Origin: Actinomycetota bacterium
Lineage (GTDB): Bacteria > Actinomycetota > Humimicrobiia > Humimicrobiales > Humimicrobiaceae
Direction: 5' to 3'
DNA length: 8,691 bases
Assembly (NCBI GenBank): GCA_023379515.1
Contig: JAMCQQ010000392.1
Span: forward strand, 1 to 8,691
In this document: one piece after another, positions 1-7,235 of the stretch
Layout: every line of letters starts with the position of its first letter
Position numbering within the stretch: the stretch's first letter is position 1
The notes under the pieces: generated by a model
The model's database searches: none
Seen by the model: only the letters and a program-made list of their open reading frames with translations
What the model was told of the DNA's origin: nothing
Translations under genes and position numbers: made by a program

Positions 1-2
1 GT

Positions 3-1745
3 GGCAAAAAATCAGAAGCATTTCTATTGAAGAAAGATTATTACAGCCAGTATAGATTTACAAAGGAAGAATTGTTAAAAAACCCATTGGTATTATTAAG
101 TTTTATTAAACTTAAAACAAATGAATTAATTACCCTTTTATCCATAGAAGAACTATTAATTGTGTTGCTCTCCTTTCTATTCCCGTTATTTCTAATGATA
201 TATTTTAAAAAAATAATTAAAAAGAAATGGAAAACAATCAAATTTTTTTTAAGTCAGGTAAAAAAGCCTCATTTAACATTGCCGCAAATGCCTTCTCTTG
301 ATTTTTCTTTAGAAAGAGTTCACAGGAGCCTATTAAGTAATTATATTTTAGTAGTTGTAATTTTGCTTTTAATTACGTTATTTTCTCGCTTTTTTATTTC
401 TTACACTGATAAAGGAAATATGATTATTTCTCCAGATTCAGTGCTAGCTCAGCCGACAATTGGCGCTGACTTTTTGGTGGGAGTGATTTTTCCTGCGGAT
501 AGCATGTTCCGAGGGAAAAACATGTATGCGGGAAATCAGAATTATGGATCTGCCTTCACATTATTAACAGTTCCATTTATTTATATTGCAAGCTCTAACA
601 AAATTTGTGCTACTGATAATTTAACCCCTTGCCATTTTGTTTTTTATCATTGGCTGATATTTATTACTATTGCAGGATATCTTTTGTTTATTTTGTTGGT
701 TTCGATAAAAATGAAACATTTATTATCATTCCTTTTACTATTTTTTACTATTTTTATTTTAAGCCTTTTTGGTAGCTTTGGGTTGGAAAGGGGGAATATC
801 GATATTATTCTATCTTTAATATTGGGTTGCCTAATCTTATTAATCACATATAAGCCTAACAAGGAGAAGAAAAAATTCGATATTTTTAAATCTATAATTG
901 TTGGCTTTGTTTCTGCCTTTTTTGTAAATTCAAAATTCTTCTTACTTCCAATTGGACTATCTGCTGTTTATTCTTCCAAAAGAATCCCATTATCCCTTCT
1001 ATCGTTTATAGCAGCATTTATAATTTTTGGATATCTTCCTAATTTTTTATATAATTCCCCAAGCGACCCTTTGAGTTCTATTAATACGGCTTTAGTAGTT
1101 GGGCATGTGGATACTTTTCACCATTCCTATAGATTGCAATATAATTATTCTTTTAGTGCCATTGCTTCTTTAGCGACAAATTGTGTTCAGAAAAAAAACT
1201 GTAGAGGTAGTCAAGATTCTTTAGTAATTTCTACAATTTCATTGTTATTATTTCTTTTTACTTTTATTTATCCTTTTGTCGGAAATAGAATTATCAGAAA
1301 GAAATTACTTAATTGGTCAATCCATGTTAAAAAAAGAATGGAAAATGGTATAAATCTTATGCAAGCGTTAGTTATTATAAAATTAGGAATAAAAAGGATC
1401 CTTAAGGAAAGAATGAATAAATACTTTACAATTCTCCTGTTTATTCTTTCAAATGCCGCATTAATTTTAGTGCCTGAGCAAACTTATCCCTATAGGTTAT
1501 ATTATTCGTTACCTTTATTAGTAATCCTTTGGAGGGAAACAGAAAAAAATATGAAAGCAAGATTATACTGTTTACTTTCAATCATTTTCTTAAGCATTAA
1601 AGGATTTTGGATATTAAATGATATAAATCCTGCAGGGTTTAACATCTTTGAAGCTAGAGGAATGGTAATTTTTGTAATTTTGAGTTTTTATTTTATGATA
1701 AAAGCTTCATTAGAGTTAATGGTGACAGAAAAGGTTAAGCTTTAA
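3..1745 (+). CDS. Polytopic membrane glycosyltransferase-like protein (GT-C / GT87-like), 5' end open
   Basis: Probable integral-membrane sugar transferase using a polyprenyl-phosphate sugar on the outer face of the membrane. The frame is open to the left edge, so the start may lie outside the window. The first start codon inside is TTG at 27, without a convincing Shine-Dalgarno, giving 572 residues; numbering follows that start. About 12 hydrophobic segments are visible, near 42-62, 104-125, 206-226, 231-252, 258-274, 288-310, 320-340, 400-418, 467-482, 491-502, 512-529 and 543-560. An ERGNID motif at 254-259, just before a membrane helix, resembles the polar motif of GT87/DUF2029 proteins. 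A YPYRLYY stretch lies at 487-493. Two close cysteine pairs (194/202 and 386/392) sit in predicted loops. The next gene starts 11 nt downstream. The alternative is an O-antigen polymerase- or Wzx-like membrane protein. The membrane call is firm; the transferase class is inference. Confidence 0.6.
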   Translation, partial: GKKSEAFLLKKDYYSQYRFTKEELLKNPLVLLSFIKLKTNELITLLSIEELLIVLLSFLFPLFLMIYFKKIIKKKWKTIKFFLSQVKKPHLTLPQMPSLDFSLERVHRSLLSNYILVVVILLLITLFSRFFISYTDKGNMIISPDSVLAQPTIGADFLVGVIFPADSMFRGKNMYAGNQNYGSAFTLLTVPFIYIASSNKICATDNLTPCHFVFYHWLIFITIAGYLLFILLVSIKMKHLLSFLLLFFTIFILSLFGSFGLERGNIDIILSLILGCLILLITYKPNKEKKKFDIFKSIIVGFVSAFFVNSKFFLLPIGLSAVYSSKRIPLSLLSFIAAFIIFGYLPNFLYNSPSDPLSSINTALVVGHVDTFHHSYRLQYNYSFSAIASLATNCVQKKNCRGSQDSLVISTISLLLFLFTFIYPFVGNRIIRKKLLNWSIHVKKRMENGINLMQALVIIKLGIKRILKERMNKYFTILLFILSNAALILVPEQTYPYRLYYSLPLLVILWRETEKNMKARLYCLLSIIFLSIKGFWILNDINPAGFNIFEARGMVIFVILSFYFMIKASLELMVTEKVKL

Positions 1746-1756
1746 GTAATTAATTT

Positions 1757-2893
1757 ATGAAAATTTCCACAAAAATGAATATCCCCTTTGTAGACTTAAA
1801 TGCGCAGTATGATACGATCAAAGACTTGGTAAATAAATCGATAGGGAATGTTATTCGAGAAGGACGATTCATTCAAGGAGAAGAAGTAAATCTCTTCGAA
1901 ACTGAATTTGCGAATTTTCTAGGTTCTAAATATTGCATCACAGTCGCTTCTGGAACAGACGCTTTAATTCTAGGAATTAAGGGGTTAGGACTAAAACAAG
2001 ATAGCGAGATAATAATACCTGATAATACTTTCTACTCAACAGCCTTGGCAGCAACATTCAACCGATTAAAACCTGTTTTTGTTGACATAGACGAAGAGGA
2101 TTTTGGAATAAATCTTGATGATTTGAAAAGAAAAATAAATAAGAACACGAAAGCAATAATAGTTGTTCATTTGTATGGTCAACCAGATAAAATTGATGAA
2201 ATAAAGAATATCATAAGACAATCTGGCCAAAAAATTTATTTAATTGAAGACGCATGCCAAGCCCATGGAGCAGTTTATAAAAATAAAAAAGTAGGAAGCT
2301 TTGGTATCTTCTCCGCTTTCTCATTTTATCCAGGTAAAAACCTGGGCGCTTATGGAGATGGTGGAGCGATTGTTACAAATAATCGACAACTGGCAGATAA
2401 ATTTCGTCTTCTTTCCCAACTTGGTCAAAAAAAGAAATACTTGCATATAGAAATGGGCACTAATTCTAGGCTTGATACTATTCAAGCAGCCATCTTAAGA
2501 GTAAAGCTGAGACATCTTCGAATCTGGAACGAGCATAGGCACTCAAATGCTCTTGAATATAACTCTCTTTTAGCAAACATGGAAAAGTTTATAAAATTAC
2601 CAACTATTAAGAAAGAGAGAAAAAGCGTCTTTCATTTATATGTAATAAGAGCAAAGGAAAGGAATAAGCTTATTAAATTCTTAAATAAGGAGGGAATTAA
2701 TTGCTTGATGCATTATCCCGTGCCGCTTCATCTTCAGGGGGCGTTTAACTATTTGGGATATAAGATAGGAGATTTTCCTATCACTGAAAAGGAAGCATCA
2801 AGCATACTCTCTCTTCCAATGTATCCAGAATTGACAAAAGAACAAATTTCGTACATAGCATTTAAAATAAAAAAATTTTATGAAAAAGTTTAA
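1757..2893 (+). CDS. DegT/DnrJ/EryC1/StrS family NDP-sugar aminotransferase (FdtB/QdtB/WbpE-like)
   Basis: Cytoplasmic PLP-dependent aminotransferase that converts a keto group on a nucleotide-linked sugar to an amine, normally with glutamate as donor. The 378-residue length is typical. Family landmarks are in order: PFVDLNAQY near the N-terminus, SGTDAL (65-70) for phosphate binding, EDACQAHGA (164-172) with Asp165 facing the PLP ring nitrogen, SFYPGKNLGAYGDGG with Lys194 as the Schiff-base lysine, and GTNSRLDTIQAAIL (234-247) for cofactor and dimer contacts. The SFYPGKNLGA form recalls 3-amino sugar enzymes of the FdtB/QdtB type, and other parts recall WbpE, so a 3-amino sugar is the best guess. 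ATG 1757 follows the previous stop by 11 nt; ATG 1775 (MNIPFVDL) matches the usual family N-terminus and may be the real start. The last 14 nt overlap the dehydrogenase start, suggesting translational coupling. Family certain, substrate inferred. Confidence 0.93.
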   Translation: MKISTKMNIPFVDLNAQYDTIKDLVNKSIGNVIREGRFIQGEEVNLFETEFANFLGSKYCITVASGTDALILGIKGLGLKQDSEIIIPDNTFYSTALAATFNRLKPVFVDIDEEDFGINLDDLKRKINKNTKAIIVVHLYGQPDKIDEIKNIIRQSGQKIYLIEDACQAHGAVYKNKKVGSFGIFSAFSFYPGKNLGAYGDGGAIVTNNRQLADKFRLLSQLGQKKKYLHIEMGTNSRLDTIQAAILRVKLRHLRIWNEHRHSNALEYNSLLANMEKFIKLPTIKKERKSVFHLYVIRAKERNKLIKFLNKEGINCLMHYPVPLHLQGAFNYLGYKIGDFPITEKEASSILSLPMYPELTKEQISYIAFKIKKFYEKV

Positions 2894-3269
2894 AATTGGA
2901 GTAGTTGGGTTAGGATATTGGGGTCCAAATCTAGTTAGAAACTTTAATCAACATTATGGCTTCGAAGTCAAATGGGGATGCGATTTGATAGAAGAAAACA
3001 TAGTTAAATCAAAAAAAGAATTTCCTCTTGTAAGATATACTAAGAAATTAAATCAACTAATCGAAGATAAATCTGTTTCCCTAATAGCACTAGCAACTCC
3101 TCCTGAAACCCATTATTCGATAGGGAAACTAATCTTAAATTCCGGGAAACATTTATGGATAGAAAAACCATTTACTAACAAAATTGAAGATGCGCGAGAA
3201 CTTTCAGAAATTGCGAAAAAGAAAAACTTATTAATCCATGTCGATTTTCCTTTTATCTTTCCCACCTAA
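2880..3269 (+). CDS. N-terminal Rossmann half of the split Gfo/Idh/MocA dehydrogenase
   Basis: This 129-residue open segment carries the complete dinucleotide-binding domain. It has a glycine-rich loop GVVGLGYWG at residues 7-15, the ATPPETH strand-loop at 72-78 and the EKP signature at 95-97, whose Lys96 is the conserved catalytic lysine of the family. It ends with FIFPT, just where the family passes from the Rossmann domain into the first helix of the C-terminal domain. Its ATG lies inside the last codons of the aminotransferase gene (14-nt overlap) and has no Shine-Dalgarno, so expression probably depends on coupling. Alone it could bind NAD(P) but lacks the substrate-binding sheet, so independent activity is doubtful. 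Confidence 0.75.
   Translation: MKKFKIGVVGLGYWGPNLVRNFNQHYGFEVKWGCDLIEENIVKSKKEFPLVRYTKKLNQLIEDKSVSLIALATPPETHYSIGKLILNSGKHLWIEKPFTNKIEDARELSEIAKKKNLLIHVDFPFIFPT
3267..3269 (+). other. In-frame TAA nonsense codon splitting the dehydrogenase gene
   Basis: The codons read ATC TTT CCC ACC TAA GTA ATA AAA, and the frame stays open on both sides of the TAA. TAA ends at least six genes in this window, so it is not generally reassigned. A single base change from TCA, TTA, CAA, GAA, AAA, TAT or TAC would create it. Confidence 0.9.
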
Positions 3270-3287
3270 GTAATAAAAATAAAAGAA

Positions 3288-3866
3288 ATGTTAGATAAGA
3301 ATAAAATTGGTAAACCTCTTTACTATAGTTCAATAAGATCAAATCTAGGGTTAATACAAAAGGGAGTAGATGTTATTTGGGATTTAGCCCCTCACGATCT
3401 ATCAATTTTATTTTACCTTTTTCCAAAATTAAATATAAAAAAAGTAAACGTGTCAGGATCTAGGCATGTGGGAAATTCAGAAAATTATCAAATTGCCAAT
3501 CTTATTCTTGAATGTGAAAATCACTTTATGGCTTATATTTATTTGAGTTGGCTATCTCCGGTAAAAATGAGACTCATAACATTAGGTGGGAAAGATAAAA
3601 TGATTTTATTTGACGATATTGAGCCTTCAGAAAAAATAAAGCTATATGACAAGAACGTTAAGATAAAAAGATCCTCAATTACCCCTTCAAACCCAGTTTA
3701 TAGAACGGGAGACATAGTTGTCCCTGCTTTAGATAGAAAAGAAGCATTGGAAAAGGAAATGGAATATTTATATGAAGAACTTTCTCAAAAAAGAAAATTA
3801 TCTACAACTGCTGAATTGGGCTTAAAAATCTTAAATGTTCTGGAATGCACTCGGAAAGGTCGTTAA
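3288..3866 (+). CDS. C-terminal half of the split Gfo/Idh/MocA dehydrogenase
   Basis: This 192-codon segment starts at the first ATG after the TAA, in the same frame. It encodes the substrate-binding and oligomerisation domain. The landmark is VIWDLAPHDLSI, giving Asp168 and His172-Asp173 in joined numbering, which corresponds to the family's DxxxH catalytic region. An upstream GLIQKGVD stretch matches the family's loop before this motif. Only a weak A-rich sequence, with no clear ribosome site, precedes ATG 3288, so translation would need restart after the TAA 18 nt upstream. By itself the domain lacks a cofactor fold. It is followed 4 nt later by the FemAB-like gene. Whether it is made as a separate polypeptide cannot be told from sequence. 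Confidence 0.65.
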   Translation: MLDKNKIGKPLYYSSIRSNLGLIQKGVDVIWDLAPHDLSILFYLFPKLNIKKVNVSGSRHVGNSENYQIANLILECENHFMAYIYLSWLSPVKMRLITLGGKDKMILFDDIEPSEKIKLYDKNVKIKRSSITPSNPVYRTGDIVVPALDRKEALEKEMEYLYEELSQKRKLSTTAELGLKILNVLECTRKGR

Positions 3867-3870
3867 ATAA

Positions 3871-4863
3871 ATGATTAGTAAAAAATCGTCAATTAAAATA
3901 ATTAGATACAAGAAACAATATAAAAATTTATGGAATAAATTTCTCAGTGAATCAAAAAATGGTACATTTATGCTTAATAGAAATTATATAGAATACCATT
4001 CAGATCGTTTTAAAGATCACTCTTTAATCCTTATGAAGGATAAAAAAGTAATATCTTTGTTTCCTGCAGAAGAAAATAAAAAAGAGATTAGTTCCCATAA
4101 TGGTTTAACCTATGGGGGATTAATTCTCAAGGACGGTACAAGCATTTTCGATGTTCTTACTTGTTTTTATTTTATTTTAAAGTACTATCATGGTTTAGGA
4201 ATTAAACAGGTAAGTTACAAAACTATCCCGTTTTTTTATCACGCCATTCCGTCCTTTGAAGATCAATATGCCATTTTTGTTGCAAGAGGCAAGTTGATAA
4301 GGATAGATACATACCTTATAACTAAAATTTCAAAAGAATATGATTTGCAATATAGAAGAGAGAGAGGAATTAAAAAAGCGTTAAAAGGAGGAATTAAAAT
4401 TATCGAAACGAATGATTTGAGAGATTTTTGGACAGAAGTTCTTTCTCCCAATTTAATGACACGTTTTAGAGTAAAGCCATCGCATTCTATTGAAGAAATA
4501 GAACTTCTGAAAAAACGTTTTCCTCAGAACATTCTTCATTTTAATGCAATTTATAATGGTAAAGTTGTTGCAGGAACAACGATTTTTATAAAAAATAAGG
4601 TAGTTCATGCTCAATATATATCGGGAAATGACATAGGAAGAGAAACGGGGGCTATTGATCTGTTGTTTTATCATCTTCTAACAAAGGTATTTAAGGATTA
4701 CGAATGGTTTAGTTTTGGAACAACAAATGAAAACCACGGAAAAAAGATAAACATAGGGTTAACTCAATGGAAAGAGGGCTTTGATGCTAAAGTTATTCCT
4801 CACTATTTTTATAAAATTAAACCTGAGAACTATCATTTTTTAGAAAAATATATAATAGTTTAG
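3871..4863 (+). CDS. FemAB/GNAT-like acyl- or aminoacyltransferase
   Basis: A 330-residue soluble protein that looks like the FemAB-related, GNAT-fold family (Acetyltransf_6 type) common in capsule and O-antigen clusters. Classical FemABX enzymes move amino acids from aminoacyl-tRNA to peptidoglycan precursors; cluster members are usually assigned transfer of an acyl or aminoacyl group to a sugar amine, rarely proven. The first half (about 1-150) and second half (about 155-310) look like two GNAT-type units, the second clearer. Evidence there is an AIYNGKVVAGTTIFI strand pair (226-240), HAQYISGND (246-254), then the C-terminal signature WFSFGTTNENHG (279-290) followed by GLTQWKEGFDAK (296-307), matching the family's F-x-FG...GL..WK..FGA pattern. 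The start is 4 nt after the dehydrogenase with a weak AAAGG at 3855-3859. It ends with TAG 3 nt before the GT2 gene. Superfamily likely, substrate unknown. Confidence 0.7.
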   Translation: MISKKSSIKIIRYKKQYKNLWNKFLSESKNGTFMLNRNYIEYHSDRFKDHSLILMKDKKVISLFPAEENKKEISSHNGLTYGGLILKDGTSIFDVLTCFYFILKYYHGLGIKQVSYKTIPFFYHAIPSFEDQYAIFVARGKLIRIDTYLITKISKEYDLQYRRERGIKKALKGGIKIIETNDLRDFWTEVLSPNLMTRFRVKPSHSIEEIELLKKRFPQNILHFNAIYNGKVVAGTTIFIKNKVVHAQYISGNDIGRETGAIDLLFYHLLTKVFKDYEWFSFGTTNENHGKKINIGLTQWKEGFDAKVIPHYFYKIKPENYHFLEKYIIV

Positions 4864-4866
4864 TTT

Positions 4867-5796
4867 ATGGCAAAATTATCAATTATTATACCTTGTTACT
4901 TTGTAGAAAAGAATATTCCGGTTACAGGAAAGGAGCTAATAAAAAACGAAAAATTATTTCCAAGAGGAACTAAATTTGAATATATTTTTGTTGATGATGG
5001 GTCAAAGGATAAAACTTTTGACGAATTGGTAAAGTTTAAAGCAAAATATCCAAAAAAGGTGAAAGTTATCAAGCTTGCGAGGAACTTCGGCTCTAATAAT
5101 GCTAGCTTATGTGGTATTAGCAGGGCAACTGGAGATTGCTGTTCTATACTTGCTGCTGATCTTCAGGATCCTCCAGAACTTATAGCTAAAATGTTTAAAT
5201 ATTGGGAGCAAGGAATTAAATTAATAATCGCAAACAGAATGAAAAGAGAAGACCCGTTGATAAATAACATTTTCTCTAACATTTATCACAAGTTAATGAA
5301 AAGATTTGTATTAAACAATGCACCTAACGGAGGATTTGATTTGTGCTTGTTTGACAAGCAAATTAAGGAAGACATTATAAAAATGGAAGAAAAAAATACT
5401 TATATTCCCTATCTTTTGATGTGGTTGGGATATGACTATATTAGTATTCCCTACGACAGGAGAAAAAGAGAGATAGGAGTTTCAAAGTGGACTTTATCGA
5501 AAAAAATAAAAGCTTTTATCGATTCATTTGTCTCTTTTACATATTTGCCTGTCAGGTTTATGTCTATTCTTGGCATTTTTTTAAGCCTTATAGCAATTAC
5601 CTACAGCATAATGATCATATATGGTAGGCTAATTAACAAAGTACATGTAGAAGGTTGGTCATCTCTTATGATTATTTTACTGTTTGTCTCTTCTTTTGAA
5701 ATGATTTCCCTTGGAATAATAGGAGAATACTTATGGAGAACATTGGATTCTTCAAGAAAGAGGCCGAATTATATTATAGACAAACTTATGGATTAA
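4867..5796 (+). CDS. Family 2 glycosyltransferase, GtrB/ArnC/DPM1-like, with two C-terminal TM helices
   Basis: Probable polyprenyl-phosphate glycosyltransferase that transfers a sugar from a nucleotide donor to undecaprenyl phosphate on the inner face of the membrane. The GT-A domain fills residues 1-225. It has LSIIIPCY at the start, FVDDGSKDKT (41-50) with the donor-binding Asp pair, LARNFGSNNA (70-79), DLQDPPEL (98-105) as the metal-binding DxD region, and REIGVSKWTLSKK (201-213), the basic juxtamembrane motif typical of GtrB and ArnC. Two hydrophobic helices (about 227-252 and 264-286) follow, then the short tail RKRPNYII (297-304). The 309-residue length is normal for the group. It sits 3 nt from both neighbours, so it is co-translated with them. 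Family call strong; the sugar is unknown, possibly the modified sugar made by the neighbouring genes. Confidence 0.92.
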   Translation: MAKLSIIIPCYFVEKNIPVTGKELIKNEKLFPRGTKFEYIFVDDGSKDKTFDELVKFKAKYPKKVKVIKLARNFGSNNASLCGISRATGDCCSILAADLQDPPELIAKMFKYWEQGIKLIIANRMKREDPLINNIFSNIYHKLMKRFVLNNAPNGGFDLCLFDKQIKEDIIKMEEKNTYIPYLLMWLGYDYISIPYDRRKREIGVSKWTLSKKIKAFIDSFVSFTYLPVRFMSILGIFLSLIAITYSIMIIYGRLINKVHVEGWSSLMIILLFVSSFEMISLGIIGEYLWRTLDSSRKRPNYIIDKLMD

Positions 5797-5799
5797 AGC

Positions 5800-6549
5800 A
5801 TGAAACCAAATCAAGAATTATCATTTGAGGATTTTAAAAATTTAGCAAAAGATAAAACCCTTACGGAATATGAAAAGATAGGATTTCCAAATAGTTATCG
5901 TAAAGGAAAAAGTAATTTAATAGTCTCCGATATTAATAGCAAGATCCCATTGCTTTCTACAAAGAATAAAACAATTATCGATATAGGGTGTGGCTGTAGT
6001 GACTTGGTGAAAGAGCTGATTAAAATTTGTAAAAAAAATCAACATAAACTAATTCTAGTAGATTCGGAAGAAATGCTTTCACTGATTCCAGATACTCCAG
6101 AAGTTATTAAGATTAATGGTTATTTTCCTGAAATTTCGGATCTTTTTGATAAGTATTATGGAAAAATTGATTATGTTTTAACATATAGCGTCTTACATTA
6201 TATTTATATAGAAGGGAATATTTTTAAATTTATTCATAGAGCGCTAGATCTCTTAAGAGAAGGGGGTTATCTACTGATCGGTGACATTCCAAACATCAAT
6301 AAAAGGAGCAGATTTTTAACTTCAAGAGAGGGAATTAAGTTTCTGAAAAATAAAGAAAAATTTGATAAAAATAATAAAAAGAAAGGATTGGTATCTAATA
6401 ATGATCTCGAACAGAAAATTGACGATAGTTTGATTTTGTCAATTCTTTCGCGCTATAGAAATTATGGCTATGAAACATATCTTTTACCGCAAAAAAATGA
6501 TTTGCCCATGGCAAATAGGAGGGAAGACATTTTAATAGTTAAAAGATGA
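5800..6549 (+). CDS. Class I SAM-dependent methyltransferase
   Basis: A 249-residue cytoplasmic methyltransferase with a Rossmann-type SAM site. Visible motifs are IDIGCGCSDL (60-69, the SAM-binding glycine loop), an acidic residue at the end of strand 2 in ILVDSEEM (Asp88), YVLTYSVLHY (125-134, motif IV region) and LLREGGYLLIGDIP (151-164, the post-motif strand before the acceptor site). The N-terminal 50 residues (including YEKIGFPNSYRKGK) form a helical lid that I associate with methyltransferases in glycan clusters rather than with RNA or ubiquinone enzymes. Its stop overlaps the next start as ATGA, so it is tightly coupled to the acyltransferase. N- or O-methylation of the cluster's amino sugar is the natural guess, but the substrate is not shown by sequence. 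Confidence 0.87.
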   Translation: MKPNQELSFEDFKNLAKDKTLTEYEKIGFPNSYRKGKSNLIVSDINSKIPLLSTKNKTIIDIGCGCSDLVKELIKICKKNQHKLILVDSEEMLSLIPDTPEVIKINGYFPEISDLFDKYYGKIDYVLTYSVLHYIYIEGNIFKFIHRALDLLREGGYLLIGDIPNINKRSRFLTSREGIKFLKNKEKFDKNNKKKGLVSNNDLEQKIDDSLILSILSRYRNYGYETYLLPQKNDLPMANRREDILIVKR

Positions 6550-7235
6550 AAAAATCAAAAAAATTAATAATCTTTGGGGATAGTGCTTTTGCCGAAATTG
6601 CTTATGAGTACTTCGAAGCAGACTCTCCTTATGAGGTTGTAGCATTCACCGTTAGTAAAAAATATCTAAAAGATAAAAAATATCATGGCTTACCTGTAGT
6701 CCCTTTCGAAAACATAGAATCTCTATATAACCCAAAAAAATTTGAGATGCATATAGCACTTACTTACGATACCTTAAATAGAACAAGAAAAAAATTTTAT
6801 ATGAAAGCAAAGACAAAAGGTTATAAGTTGGCAAACTATATAAGCACAAAAGCCTTTGTTTGGAGGAATGTTGACATGGGGGATAATGTTTTTATCTTCG
6901 AGGACAATACTATCCAGCCATTTGTAAGTATTGGTTCTAACGTTGTTTTATGGAGCGGTAATCATATAGGTCATCATTCTAAAATAGGAAGTCATATTTT
7001 TATAGCTTCACATGTTGTTGTTTCCGGCTTTTGTGAAATTGGAGACTACACATTTTTAGGAGTAAATTCTACAATTATTAACAACATAAAAATTGGTAGG
7101 GATTGTTTAATTGGAGCAGGAGCAATGATAGTAAAAAACATTGAAAACGGAAAACTTCTTAAAGGATTAGCTTCGAAACCTGACGAGATATCAGTTTATG
7201 AAAAATTTAATTTAAAAACTAATGAAATGGATTAA
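6546..7235 (+). CDS. PglD/NeuD-like sugar O/N-acetyltransferase, left-handed beta-helix
   Basis: Cytoplasmic acyl-CoA-dependent acyltransferase. Residues 1-80 form a PglD_N-like Rossmann domain (LIIFGDSAFAEIAYEYF) that in PglD binds the UDP-sugar. Residues about 108-198 are a left-handed beta-helix of hexapeptide repeats, including VDMGDNVFI, VSIGSNVVL, SKIGSHIFI, CEIGDYTFL and IKIGRDCLIGAGA. WSGNHIGHHSKIG (136-148) carries His140, His143 and His144 in the segment where NeuD/PglD enzymes keep the catalytic histidine. The 229-residue length is slightly above the usual 200-220. It is ATGA-coupled to the methyltransferase, and its last 14 nt overlap the next gene. In this setting it would acetylate the amine made by the DegT enzyme, the role of PglD, QdtC and FdtC. 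O-acetylation of another sugar is possible. Confidence 0.87.
   Translation: MKKSKKLIIFGDSAFAEIAYEYFEADSPYEVVAFTVSKKYLKDKKYHGLPVVPFENIESLYNPKKFEMHIALTYDTLNRTRKKFYMKAKTKGYKLANYISTKAFVWRNVDMGDNVFIFEDNTIQPFVSIGSNVVLWSGNHIGHHSKIGSHIFIASHVVVSGFCEIGDYTFLGVNSTIINNIKIGRDCLIGAGAMIVKNIENGKLLKGLASKPDEISVYEKFNLKTNEMD

Larger units (their letters stand above)
2880..3866 (+). pseudogene. Gfo/Idh/MocA sugar dehydrogenase interrupted by one in-frame TAA
   Basis: The two open segments 2880-3269 and 3288-3866 lie in the same frame. They join without any insertion or deletion into one 328-codon gene whose codon 130 is TAA. The joined product has the usual Gfo/Idh/MocA length and order: a Rossmann NAD(P)-binding domain followed by the alpha/beta C-terminal domain. 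Residues right after the stop (VIKIKEML) continue the expected family helix, normally of the form AVRKIKEL. The family oxidises or reduces a hydroxyl/keto group on a nucleotide sugar, and members such as WlbA/WbpB supply the 3-keto substrate for a partner DegT aminotransferase, which is the gene immediately upstream. No other disabling change is visible, so this is a recent nonsense mutation, a base-call error, or a stop that is read through or restarted. Confidence 0.85.

Noticed and set aside
1..30. Frame 1 reads GTG...TGA and could be the tail of an upstream gene overlapping TTG 27
   Set aside because: Only nine codons are visible, and the frame of the membrane protein is itself open to the left edge, so there is no way to choose. 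It was not called as a gene.
2880..3866. Alternative genetic code as the cause of the internal stop
   Set aside because: TAA terminates at least six genes here, and TGA and TAG also end genes with no in-frame use elsewhere. General reassignment does not fit.
6517..6522. Perfect AGGAGG upstream of the PglD-like gene
   Set aside because: It lies 23 nt before ATG 6546, too far for normal use, and it encodes Arg-Arg-Glu inside the methyltransferase. It may be incidental.
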